A stretch of 11,502 bases of DNA from an uncultured Clostridium sp. (GCA_947643945.1 CANRXN010000009.1:1-11502), one strand, 5' to 3'; counted from the first letter of the stretch, positions 1 through 8,432 are shown. Numbers and translations: made by a program. The notes: a model not told the origin generated them from the letters alone.

Positions 1-988
1 TATCTTTAGCATAATCTGTATCAATAAATTTTAATGCTGCATCCCATTGAATCCCGTAACATAAGGTACTTGTTACATCTTGGTAGCTATTATTAGTAGA
101 AAAATCTTTTGATAATCTTACAGCTCCTTGACTTATGTCTGTCATACTATTTCCCCATGGGACATCGCTATACACAGGGAATTCTTTTTGTACTACTACA
201 TTTCCTTTAGCATCTTTTCCTGTTTCAAATCTTCCCATATAAAAGCCATGATTATCTTTTACATTTTGCTTCATAGCACTTTCTTCTGCTATTTCCTCTT
301 TATATCCATTAATGAATGGCTCTGTATATTTTGTTAAATCATAAGACTGTGGACTACCATTAGAATATCTTGTTGTTCTTTCAAAACTAACTGGGTCTAC
401 TGGAATCCATACAAATTGATTGTGGTTTTTATCTTCAATCACAATTCCTTCATCTATCGTATTTGCGGAATCAGTTGCTATTTTAAATCCTGCTGGAATG
501 ATAAAAGTATTATTATTTTCATCTACTACTTGCGTTTTTATTTCAAATTTATCTGCTAGTTTAGCATCTGATATTGAAATTTTAGGTGTATTGTTTTCAA
601 TACCATTTTGTGTTATATTTCCTGTTTTTCCATCTACCATAAACACATTTTTTGATTTAGTAAACGTTACTTTTATTATATTATTATCTGTATCTTATGT
701 TTTTGATTCAACATTTTGCTTATCTAACTCTTTTTTTAATAGTTCTGATGTAACAATGCTTTCCTGTCCATTATGCAATTTATCAGCCATTACTGTATTA
801 TAAGCTAATTTAATTTGTTCTTTTTCTTCTTCTTCAATTGTTTGAGTTTTCGCATTTTCAACTTTAGTTAAAATTCCATTTTCTCCTGTTAAAGTTGCAA
901 TTGAAATTCCTGCTAATATTAATAGTATTATAATTGTTATCACTAGAGCAATTAAAGTAATACCTCTTACATTTGTTATATTTTTCAT
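1..988 (-). pseudogene. Pilin-like surface protein, interrupted by an in-frame TAA, 3' end outside window
   Basis: Seen: the ATG at 988 opens a frame with a short basic N-terminus and the segment GITLIALVITIIILLILAG (residues about 9-27), followed by TGENGILTKVENAK. After 97 codons there is a TAA at 697-695. The same frame then stays open for 231 more codons to the window edge. The distal part contains FVWIP, GFYMGRFETG, VPWGNSMTD and STLCYGIQWD. Family knowledge: such N-termini resemble prepilin-type signal/anchor segments of Clostridia surface proteins, although the usual Glu at mature position 5 is Ala here. The distal motifs recall a formylglycine-generating-enzyme-like (SUMF1) fold that often follows this N-terminus. 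Inference: one gene split by a nonsense change, because both halves look coding in the same frame and no ribosome site precedes the second half. An AGGG-like ribosome site lies just upstream of the ATG. Substrate or function is unknown. Confidence 0.75.
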
Positions 989-1054
989 TCAATCCCTGCT
1001 TTCTTTTGTATTATTATTTGCTAAATTAATAGTACGCCTATTTTTTTCACTTGC

Positions 1055-1083
1055 ATTTTATCAGTAAACAGGAATTAAGTCAA
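1055..1083 (-). promoter_or_regulatory. Sigma-A promoter for the pilin-like gene
   Basis: On the minus strand, TTGACT (1083-1078) is followed after exactly 17 nt by TAAAAT (1060-1055). This lies about 66 nt upstream of the ATG at 988. A second AAGTCAA on the plus strand (1095-1101) repeats the one at 1077-1083 at 18-bp spacing and could give an alternative -35 or a binding site. Confidence 0.6.
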
Positions 1084-1156
1084 CTTTATATACGAAGTCA
1101 ATTTATTTTTTAGTGGCTGTAACACATACAATTTAAATTAGAAAAATCCAAAAATC

Positions 1157-1185
1157 TTGACAAATAGTGTATTTGCTAGTAAAAT
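1157..1185 (+). promoter_or_regulatory. Sigma-A promoter for gdpP
   Basis: A perfect -35 TTGACA (1157-1162) is separated by 17 nt from TAAAAT (1180-1185). It lies about 30 nt upstream of the gdpP ATG, so the 5' leader is short. It is divergent from the promoter at 1055-1083; the two -35 boxes are about 75 bp apart. Confidence 0.7.
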
Positions 1186-1217
1186 AAAATAGAATAAATA
1201 GAAGGAGAAAGCAAAAA

Positions 1218-3224
1218 ATGCAAAGAACCAGTAGAAAAGTCTTAGATACCATCGTATCAAGAACTAAAATATATTTAGCCATCATATTCATTTTACTAGC
1301 ATACATTAGTGTTACAAACACTTACATGATACTACCATGTATCATTATTTTTGCACTAATCGTATCTTACAGCTATTACACAAACAACAAAAGAAGAAGC
1401 CAAATAACAGAAAGTATACAAGACCTAACGCTAACGGTAGACTCAGCAGCAAAAACTAGCTTAATCAACTCGCCTTTTCCATTAGTTATTTTAGAAACCG
1501 ATGGAAACTTAGTATGGAAAAGCTCAAGATTTGCCACAGAATTTGCCAATACCGACATTAAAACTTACTTAAACGACCTAAGCCTAGACATCAAAAATGA
1601 AATTTTAAAAAGAGAAAAAAACAATAATCAAGACATCATAAGACAAATAGAAATCGATAAAAAAACCTATAAAATTGTAGGAAGATATGTAAAATCTAAA
1701 AGAAAAAAGACCGAATACATGGTAATTTTATACTTTATAGACGACACCGAAAACATCAAACTACAAAAAGAATATAAAGATTCCAAATCTTGTGTTGGTA
1801 TTATCATGGTAGACAACTACGAAGAAACCATGCAAAGATTAGAAACAGAAGAAAAACCACAAGTAATTGCCGAAATTGATAAATACATTTACGAATGGAC
1901 TGACCAAACAAAAGGAGTATTAATTAAAACGGAAAAAGATAGATATACCTACTTCTTTGAGCAAAGATACTTAGAAGCTGTAAAAGAAGACAAATTTAGT
2001 ATCTTAGACAAAATAAAAGAAATTAATTTAAAAGAAAAAGTACAATTCACATTAAGTATTGCTATATCTAACGAAGGAAGCACTGACAAAGAAAAATACA
2101 AATCAGCTGAAGCTGCCATGGACATCGTATTAGGACGTGGGGGGGATCAAGCTGTTATTCGTGAAAACGAAATCTACAAATTCTTTGGAGGAAGAGCCCA
2201 AGAAGTAGAAAAAAGAACCAAAGTAAAAGCAAGAATTATAGCCCAAGCCTTAGAAAACCTTATGAAAGAATCCAAAAAAGTTATGATAATGGGACACACC
2301 AATCCCGACATGGATGTAGTGGGTTCTGCCTTAGGTGTTTATAGAATTGCCAAAACTTTAGAGAAAAATGCTTATATCGTTATAGACAACAAAACAGCAG
2401 CCATCGAGGCGTTCAACAAAAGTATCGAAAAAGATCCTGAGTATGAAGACGTCATTATCAACAAAGAAGTAGCATTAGAAAATGTAGACGAAGATACTTT
2501 GCTAGTAATCGTAGATACTCACAAATTAAACTACGTAGAAAGTGAAGAATTAGTAAACAAAGTAGGAAAAATCGTAATTATTGACCATCATAGAAGAAGT
2601 GCGGACTTTATCGAAAAAGCAACGCTTACTTTCCAAGAAGTGTATGCTTCTTCAACAGCAGAATTAGTAACAGAGCTAATTCAATACGTCGACCAAAAAG
2701 TAGAACTAAAAACCATCGAAGCAGAAAGTCTATATGCTGGTATTATGATGGATACCAAAAACTTTACCTTTAAAACTGGAGTAAGAACCTTTGAAGCAGC
2801 AGCATACTTAAGAAGATGCGGGGTAGATATCATAAGAGTTAAAAAATGGTTCCAAAGTAACCTTGCAAACTTTAATAAAATAGCAGAAATTGTAGGAAAA
2901 GCTGAAATTATCAACAGCACTATAGCCATATCCATCTGCGAAGAAAAAACAAGAGATGTTAATGTTCTTTGTGCCAAAGCTGCTGACGAATTACTAACGA
3001 TTAGTGAAATAACAGCATCTTTTGTTATTGGAACTTTAGGAGACAAAGTATGTATTAGTGGACGTTCTATTGGCGACATTAATGTACAAGTAATTCTAGA
3101 AAAATTAGGCGGAGGCGGACACATTACTCTTGCTGGTGCACAAGTAGAGGGTATGACAATGGAGGAAACCAAACAAGAATTAATCAATCGAATTAATGAG
3201 TATTTTTCAGAAACAGGGATATAA
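1218..3224 (+). CDS. gdpP: GdpP/YybT-type cyclic-di-AMP phosphodiesterase
   Basis: Membrane-bound enzyme that hydrolyses the second messenger c-di-AMP to pApA; c-di-AMP controls potassium and osmotic balance and wall stress. The 668-residue length matches the family. Domains in order: two transmembrane helices (about 17-33 and 36-54), a PAS-like region (about 80-170), a degenerate GGDEF domain whose signature reads GRGGDQ (306-311), and a DHH/DHHA1 catalytic module. Metal ligands are intact: H360, D364 and D366 in GHTNPDMD, D433 in DTH, D456-H457-H458 in IDHH, and GGGGH at 631-635. AGGAG at 1203-1207 sets the ATG start. In many Bacillota rplI and dnaB follow directly; here about 3.2 kb of surface-protein genes lies between. 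The Gs at 2139-2145 form a 7-base run within the GRGGD codons. The DHH module, domain order and synteny make the call firm. Confidence 0.95.
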   Translation: MQRTSRKVLDTIVSRTKIYLAIIFILLAYISVTNTYMILPCIIIFALIVSYSYYTNNKRRSQITESIQDLTLTVDSAAKTSLINSPFPLVILETDGNLVWKSSRFATEFANTDIKTYLNDLSLDIKNEILKREKNNNQDIIRQIEIDKKTYKIVGRYVKSKRKKTEYMVILYFIDDTENIKLQKEYKDSKSCVGIIMVDNYEETMQRLETEEKPQVIAEIDKYIYEWTDQTKGVLIKTEKDRYTYFFEQRYLEAVKEDKFSILDKIKEINLKEKVQFTLSIAISNEGSTDKEKYKSAEAAMDIVLGRGGDQAVIRENEIYKFFGGRAQEVEKRTKVKARIIAQALENLMKESKKVMIMGHTNPDMDVVGSALGVYRIAKTLEKNAYIVIDNKTAAIEAFNKSIEKDPEYEDVIINKEVALENVDEDTLLVIVDTHKLNYVESEELVNKVGKIVIIDHHRRSADFIEKATLTFQEVYASSTAELVTELIQYVDQKVELKTIEAESLYAGIMMDTKNFTFKTGVRTFEAAAYLRRCGVDIIRVKKWFQSNLANFNKIAEIVGKAEIINSTIAISICEEKTRDVNVLCAKAADELLTISEITASFVIGTLGDKVCISGRSIGDINVQVILEKLGGGGHITLAGAQVEGMTMEETKQELINRINEYFSETGI

Positions 3225-3247
3225 GAATACAATTAGTAAAAACGGTA

Positions 3248-3277
3248 AATAATACCATAAAAGAAGCAGGTATTATT
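3248..3277. other. Stem-loop downstream of gdpP
   Basis: AATAATACC (3248-3256) and GGTATTATT (3269-3277) form a perfect 9-bp inverted repeat with a 12-nt loop, starting 24 nt after the gdpP stop. No T-tract follows, so it is not a classical intrinsic terminator. It could be an mRNA 3'-end-stabilising hairpin or an operator; the sequence does not decide. Confidence 0.4.
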
Positions 3278-3342
3278 GTGAAAATATAATAAATTTAAAA
3301 GACTTAAATACAAATTTAGGACAAATAAAAGGAAGATAAAAA

Positions 3343-5749
3343 ATGAAGAAGAAACCATTAGAAAAAATAAAAGAGCAAAAAGGTTCCGTTACATTATTTG
3401 TACTAGTTGCAATGATGTTTTTTCTTATGATTGTTATTTTTAGCTATTCAAGACAAGCAGAAAAAATAAATGCACAAAAAAGACAAATTACGGAAATACA
3501 AAAAGAGTATGAACCAGAAAATATAGAAGAAATATACTATGAAATCGAAAAAAATGAGCCAGTTAAAATTAGTTTATATAAGCCAAATGGAGAAATTTAT
3601 GACGTAAATGAGTGGACTAATCAAGATTTGACCTTGAAAATCTTTTACCCAGGGGGAATAGCAGATGATTATAAATATTACTTTATAGATGGGGTACAAT
3701 ATAAATATGAGGAAGGGCAAAAAATAACAAGCAATTGTAAAATAACAGTAGAATATGGAAAAAAGAATGCAGAAGTAGTAGTAAATAGAATTGATAAAAC
3801 AGCACCAACCGTTACGTTAAGCCCTAATGGAGGAAATTATATAATACCAGTAGGAGCAACAACAGCAGACATTACTACATCACTAACAGCAACTGATACA
3901 GATAATGGTTCTGGACTAGATGTTTTGCAGTATCAAATAACAACATTAGGTACTATACCAGAAGATAATGATAGCAATTGGCAGCCATTTACGAATGGTC
4001 AAACCATAACAGAAACAAAAACAGGAGGGACCTATTACTTATATACAAAAGTAACAGATATTGCTGGAAATAGAGCAACATCTGTGCAAAAGTCAAATGC
4101 TTACAACATGAAGTATCAAGTAACATATAATGCAAATGGAGGAACAGGAACACCAGCAGAACAAGCAAAAATCCATGGAACGAATTTAACACTAAGCAGT
4201 ACCATACCAACCAAACAAAATTATAGATTTTTAGGATGGTCAACCAATAGTACAGCTACCACAGCAATGTATCAAGCAGGAGGAAGCTATAGCACAGATG
4301 TAGCTACAACTTTATATGCCGTATGGACGCCAAATCCACAAGTAACGATTACAACTAACCCATCATCAATAACAGCTGTATCAGGAAATCCGGTAACATT
4401 TAGGGTAGCAGCAACAGGAAATGGAACATTAACGTATCAATGGTATTATAATACATCTAATAGCACAACAGGAGGAACAGCAATTAGTGGAGCTACTGGA
4501 ACAAACTATTCTTGTACAGCAAGTGCGTCAAGATATTATTATTGTATTGTAACATCAAATGTAGATGGTAGCAAAGCTTCAAAAGCGAGTGCAACAGCTT
4601 TGCTAACAGTACAAGCAGCCAATTATAGTACTACAAGATCAGGAACAACCACATATTATAACACATTAGCACAAGCAGTTTCTGGAGCAACATCTGGAGG
4701 AGGAGATTCCGGAGGAGGAACCATAACGGTTTTAAATAGTTTAACAGATACGTCAGGAGTAAGCACGAATAAAACTATAACAATTAATACCAATGGAAAA
4801 ACAGTAACAAGAACTTCTGCTATTACAACAACTGGGGGAACATTAACAACGAGAGGAACAGGAACAATGTTTTGCAATGTAGATACGCCTCTTCTTTATA
4901 GTACAGGAGGTAATATCTCAACAAATGGAGGTACACTAAGAAGCCGAAATAGTGTGATATTATCTTCTGCGAATGCCACTAGTTGTGTTATAAATGTAAA
5001 TGGTGGATATATTTATAGTGGCGATATTATTGGTAGTGATATTGCTAGTGGAAGAACAACGATACTTATACATGGTTGCACAAGTGTAAATATTAGTAAT
5101 GGTGCTTATATAAGCACTCCATCTGGGGATAAAAATGCGATTAAGCAAGATATGGGAAGATTAACAATAACAGGAAGCAACACTAAAATTGGAAATGGTT
5201 TTAACCATGTAGCGGGACTAGGAGGGTCTTCTAGTACGAATGCTAGTGCTATAAGTTTTCTTGGTAGTGCTATTAGCATAGCAGATGGAACTAGAGTTAT
5301 GAGTGGAACCTATGGAGGACCGGCTATTACGATATATAATGGTGCGACATTAAGTTGTACAGGTAGTTCTTGTTTGTATTCATGTCACCGGATTTATAAC
5401 TTATTCAGGCGAAAGTGTAGCTGTTCCATGTCCAGAAGACAATGGTACTAGTGCTTGTGTTGCAGTGCAAGGTTCTGGATGCAAAGTAACTTTTAATTCG
5501 ACAGGATATTTCTATTGTACAGCTACTTATGTGGCAAATGCAGGAGCTAATGCAGCAACATATACCGTAACAAAAGGTCATTTTGTTTCAAGAGGAAACA
5601 AATATATGTTTTACCAAAAAGGAGCAGCAGTAACGGCTTATGCATCTAGTGCTAAAGCGGGGAATAGAAATTTTGGCTATATGAATAATTATAACTCAGT
5701 AGCTAGTATCAAAATACCAGGCTGTTATTATTACACAAAAGGAATTTAA
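3343..5749 (+). CDS. Membrane-anchored multi-domain surface protein with a frameshift near the C-terminus
   Basis: Seen: the first frame runs 3343-5451. The protein-like sequence then continues in the next frame to the TAA at 5749, about 801 residues in all after removing one extra base somewhere in 5351-5405. The N-terminus has a basic stretch and the segment GSVTLFVLVAMMFFLMIVIF (about 19-38), a single-pass anchor resembling pilin-like or TadE-like starts. Next come a bacterial Ig-like region beginning DKTAPTV (from residue 151), an InlB/Listeria-Bacteroides B-repeat (about 258-328, YNANGG...FLGWS...LYAVW), a second Ig-like domain (about 331-421), a Gly/Ser linker, and a Thr/Asn/Gly-rich beta-helix-like region (about 430-680). 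The Cys-containing tail lies mostly past the frameshift. No LPXTG motif is seen. The likely role is an adhesin or other cell-surface protein (inference). A GGAAG ribosome site precedes the ATG. It lies 118 bp after gdpP and ends at a strong terminator. Confidence 0.75.
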
Positions 5750-5753
5750 AAAT

Positions 5754-5791
5754 AAAAGAGGGAATTCTATTCAAATAGTATTCTCTCTTTT
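5754..5791. terminator. Bidirectional intrinsic terminator
   Basis: Two 18-nt arms (5754-5771 and 5774-5791) pair with one G-T wobble and one mismatch; the innermost pairs must open to make a loop. A T-rich run follows on the plus strand (5795-5803), and A-rich sequence on the other side gives a T-run for the minus strand. It sits between two convergent genes, starting 5 nt after one stop and ending about 10 nt from the other, as expected for a shared terminator. Confidence 0.8.
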
Positions 5792-5801
5792 AATATTTTT
5801 T

Positions 5802-6323
5802 TTAAGGAAGACCTATCTCTTCTTCTATGCTGTTAAAAGCATCATCCATTGTATTTTTTAAAGTATTTTTCCTTAAAGATACAATTTTTGCATTACTTAC
5901 ATTAGATTCAATTGTTAATCCCGCTACATAATTAGTTAATGAGTATTCGCCATGTGCTTCTATTTTTTGCTCTGAGTTTTCCGAAATAGTTGTTATAGTA
6001 TTTCCACTTTCATCTAGTAAAACGATTTCTATAAAAAAACCATCTAAAAGTTCATTAGAATTATTTTTTAAAGTAGTCACAATTTGTAATTCACACAAAT
6101 TATTAACAATTTCAATATTAGTAGATTCTATACCATACTTTTCGATAGGGTTATCTGGGGTACTTTTTAAGGTGGTGGTATGTAGTAAATCATTACTGCT
6201 ATCTTTTTGGACATTTTGTGTTATTTTATTGGAATTAGGTTTGCTAATACAAAAAAAGATAACTACTAAGACTAGCAAAGCGATAAGTAAGGCGATAATT
6301 AAATATATTTTTCTATGTTTCAT
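5802..6323 (-). CDS. Small membrane-anchored extracytoplasmic protein, FxLYD-like
   Basis: The 173-residue protein has a basic N-terminus (MKHRK), one transmembrane helix (about 6-26), a Ser/Asn/Thr-rich spacer, and a beta-rich outer domain with VTTLKNNSNELLDGFFIEI and VLLDESGN. This pattern resembles FxLYD or related small beta-sandwich domains that model extracellular interaction modules (inference). A Cys lies near the end of the helix (FFCIS), but it lacks a proper lipobox, so a lipoprotein is unlikely. The start at 6323 is chosen because AGAAGGAG lies about 8 nt upstream. A longer reading from 6341 would use a TTG inside that leader and place the ribosome site within the gene. It has its own promoter (6356-6384), divergent from rplI. 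Specific function is unknown. Confidence 0.8.
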   Translation of the reverse strand: MKHRKIYLIIALLIALLVLVVIFFCISKPNSNKITQNVQKDSSNDLLHTTTLKSTPDNPIEKYGIESTNIEIVNNLCELQIVTTLKNNSNELLDGFFIEIVLLDESGNTITTISENSEQKIEAHGEYSLTNYVAGLTIESNVSNAKIVSLRKNTLKNTMDDAFNSIEEEIGLP

Positions 6324-6355
6324 AGTATTTCTCCTTCTCAAATTTATTTTTTATA

Positions 6356-6384
6356 ACTATATCAAAAGAACTTCTAAAAATCAA
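6356..6384 (-). promoter_or_regulatory. Sigma-A promoter for the small membrane protein gene
   Basis: On the minus strand, TTGATT (6384-6379), a 17-nt spacer and TATAGT (6361-6356) lie about 33 nt upstream of the ATG at 6323. It is arranged back to back with the rplI promoter; their -35 boxes are only 7 bp apart, so polymerases could compete. Confidence 0.55.
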
Positions 6385-6391
6385 GTTTTAC

Positions 6392-6420
6392 TTGCTTTTT
6401 TTGCTGTAATGTAGTAAAAT
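6392..6420 (+). promoter_or_regulatory. Sigma-A promoter for rplI-dnaB
   Basis: TTGCTT (6392-6397) is followed after 17 nt by TAAAAT (6415-6420), about 43 nt before the rplI ATG. The -35 is imperfect and the -10 strong. It shares a 65-bp divergent control region with the minus-strand promoter at 6356-6384. Confidence 0.55.
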
Positions 6421-6463
6421 AGCACTAATAGCAAAGAAAAAGCAAAACGAAAGGCGTGATATC

Positions 6464-6910
6464 ATGAAAGTAATCTTAAAAGCAGACATCAAAGGAGTAG
6501 GAAAAAAAGACGAAGTAATCAACGCATCAGACGGATATGCAAGAAATTTTCTACTACCAAAAAATTTAGCCGTAGAAGCAAACAACGATAATATGGCAAA
6601 ACTAAAAGCCAAGAAAAATGCAGTAAAATATCAAAAAGACCAAGAAAAACAAGAAGCCATAAAAACAGCAGACAAACTATCCAAAATACTAATAAAAATA
6701 AAAGTAAAAGCAGGAGAAAACGGAAAAATCTTTGGTGGTGTATCAGCCAAAGAAATAGCACAAGAATTAGAAAAAGAATACCAAATCAAAGTAGACAAAA
6801 AGAAAATCGACCTAAAAGAAACCATCAAAACCTTAGGAACAACAACTGTTGAAATTAAACTATTTGAAGGGGTAATAGGAAAAGTAAAAATAGATGTCAT
6901 AGGAGAATAA
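6464..6910 (+). CDS. rplI: 50S ribosomal protein L9
   Basis: Component of the large ribosomal subunit that binds 23S rRNA near the L1 stalk and influences translational fidelity. The 148-residue length is typical. The N-terminal rRNA-binding domain (1-50) carries the L9 signature region: MKVILKADIKGVGKKDEV, then GYARNFLLPKNLA. A Lys-rich connecting helix follows (about 45-78). The C-terminal domain begins near GENGKIFGGVSAKEIA and ends with VKIDVIGE. The ribosome site AAAGGCG precedes the ATG. The TAA at 6908-6910 is immediately followed by a palindromic repeat and then dnaB, so the two genes probably form one transcription unit from the promoter at 6392-6420. Confidence 0.97.
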   Translation: MKVILKADIKGVGKKDEVINASDGYARNFLLPKNLAVEANNDNMAKLKAKKNAVKYQKDQEKQEAIKTADKLSKILIKIKVKAGENGKIFGGVSAKEIAQELEKEYQIKVDKKKIDLKETIKTLGTTTVEIKLFEGVIGKVKIDVIGE

Positions 6911-6943
6911 TGTCCCCATCGGTTCCGGGTTTCATTGGGGACA
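6911..6943 (+). repeat. REP-like palindrome, copy A (rplI-dnaB spacer)
   Basis: TGTCCCCA (6911-6918) pairs with TGGGGACA (6936-6943); the 17-nt loop carries the core GGTTCCGGGTTT (6921-6932). The first base follows directly after the rplI TAA. The dnaB ribosome site starts 10 nt beyond the hairpin. The asymmetric core gives it a direction, taken here as plus. Four other copies lie in the window. Confidence 0.85.
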
Positions 6944-6966
6944 TCTTTGGGATAAAGGAGAATAAC

Positions 6967-8302
6967 ATGGAATTAGGAAAAGTACCACCACATGATTTAG
7001 AAGCAGAACAAGCCGTAATTGGAAGCATGCTAACCGACAAAGATGCTGTCATTTCTAGCATAGAAGTATTAAAAGAAGAAGATTTCTATCGTGAAGACAA
7101 TAGAGCCATCTATGCAGCAATTGTTAATTTATATAGTAGAGCTGAGCCAATTGACATTATTACCGTAAAAGCAGAGTTAGAAACTATGGGGAAATTCGAG
7201 CAAGTAGGGGGATTAGAGTACTTAGCCGAATTACCAGAAAAAGTACCAACAACTGCCAATGCTTCCAAATATGTAAAAATAGTAGAAGAAAAAGCAACCT
7301 TAAGAAACTTAATCAAAACGGCAAATGAAATCATTGAATTAGGCTATGACCCAACCGAAGAAGTAGAAAACATCATGGAAGGAGCTGAAAAAAGGATTTT
7401 TAACATCATGCAAAATAAAAATCAAAAAGGGTATACAGCCATCAAAGATGTCTTAGTAAGTAGCTTTACTGAATTAGAAGAACTATATAACCGAAAACAA
7501 CATATTACAGGAGTGCCAAGCGGATTTACAGAATTAGACTATCGAACCGCAGGATTTCATGGTTCAGAACTTATCCTAATTGCAGCAAGGCCAGCAATGG
7601 GAAAATCAGCCTTTGCTCTAAACATAGCTACGAATGCCGCTTTAAAAGCTAATGTACCAGTTGCTATCTTTAGTCTAGAAATGTCAAAAGAACAAATGGT
7701 AAACAGAATTCTATGTAGTGAAGCCATGGTAGACAGCAACAAAGTAAGAACCGGAAAGCTAGACGAAGACGATTGGACAAAGTTAGCACGGAAGTGTGGG
7801 TCCACTTTCGGAAGCAGAAATATACATAGACGACACACCAGGAATATCCGTTATGGAAATAAGAGCAAAATGTAGAAAACTAAAACTAGAAAAAAACATA
7901 GGAATGGTAGTAATCGACGATCTTCAACTAGTACAAGGAAGCAACAAAAGAGGAGGTAGCCGTGAGCAAGAAATATCAGAAATCAGTCGTTCTTTAAAAA
8001 TACTTGCCAAAGAAATTGGTGTACCAGTAATCGCACTATCTCAATTATCAAGAGCAGTAGAACAAAGACCAGACCATAGACCAATGCTATCCGACTTACG
8101 TGAATCAGGAGCTATCGAGCAAGACGCTGACATTGTCATGTTCTTATACCGTGACGATTACTACAACCAAGACAGTGAAAAAAAGGACATAGCCGAAGTA
8201 ATCATGGCAAAACACAGGGGGGGATCAACAGGAACTGTGGAATTGTTATGGTTAGGAAGTTACACAAAATTTGTCAACCTAGAAAGGCGATTTGACGATT
8301 AG
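6967..8302 (+). CDS. dnaB: Replicative DNA helicase DnaB (DnaC in Bacillus naming), with a one-base frameshift
   Basis: Hexameric 5'-3' helicase that unwinds DNA at the replication fork and partners with primase. Seen: the N-terminal primase-interacting domain begins MELGKVPPHDLEAEQAVIGSML. The RecA-type motor has Walker A ARPAMGKS (K213), Walker B VVIDDLQLVQG, LSQLSRAVEQRPDHRP, and the closing AKHRGGSTGTVELLW. The frame from 6967 fails after ELARK-like sequence near 7793 (...KLARK). The expected GPLSEAEIYIDDTPG follows in the next frame (from about 7797) to the TAG at 8302. Deleting one G from TGTGGGTCC at 7794-7802 restores a 444-residue protein of normal length. The start at 6967 is chosen because AAAGGAG lies at 6954-6960. 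An upstream in-frame ATG at 6910 would translate the palindromic repeat and is unlikely. The frameshift may be a sequence error, since the gene is essential. Confidence 0.93.
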
Positions 8303-8309
8303 TTGTCAA

Positions 8310-8363
8310 TGTCCCCAATGTCCCCATCGGTTCCGGGTTTAAGTGGGGACATAAGAGGGGACA
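8310..8363 (+). repeat. REP-like palindrome, copy B, with doubled arms (nested hairpin)
   Basis: The inner unit pairs TGTCCCCA (8319-8326) with TGGGGACA (8344-8351) around the core GGTTCCGGGTTT (8329-8340). An extra TGTCCCC (8310-8316) on the left pairs with an extra GGGGACA (8357-8363) on the right, giving a nested stem. The left arms repeat at a 9-bp period. It starts 7 nt after the dnaB stop. Confidence 0.85.
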
Positions 8364-8375
8364 TCAATTACCAAA

Positions 8376-8405
8376 TCCCCATTGGTTCCGGGTTTGAGTG
8401 GGGAC
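8376..8405 (+). repeat. REP-like palindrome, copy C
   Basis: TCCCCA (8376-8381) pairs with TGGGGA (8399-8404) around the same core GGTTCCGGGTTT (8384-8395), in the same direction as copies A and B. The left arm starts AATCCCC rather than TGTCCCC, so the stem is shorter and somewhat decayed. Confidence 0.8.
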
Positions 8406-8432
8406 GATTGGGTTAAATAGGGATATTGGATA

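Noticed and set aside
420..803. Plus-strand open frame opposite the pilin-like gene.
   Set aside because: It is the shadow of the minus-strand gene, lacks a ribosome site, and has no recognisable protein pattern.
2681..3232. Long minus-strand open frame opposite the gdpP catalytic domain.
   Set aside because: It lies fully antisense to conserved DHH/DHHA1 coding sequence and has no start signals.
3285..3290. Perfect TATAAT upstream of the large surface protein gene, a possible promoter.
   Set aside because: No acceptable -35 at 16-18 nt upstream in a very A+T-rich stretch, so not called.
6910..6966. dnaB starting at the ATG at 6910.
   Set aside because: It would translate the palindrome. 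The ATG at 6967 has a proper AAAGGAG site and matches the usual DnaB N-terminus.
7790..7805. Programmed ribosomal frameshifting in dnaB.
   Set aside because: I see no convincing slippery sequence or stimulatory structure, and a single extra G is a simpler explanation.
8310..8405. Copies B and C as intrinsic terminators after dnaB.
   Set aside because: The GC-rich stems are not followed by T-runs; they fit the repeat family better.
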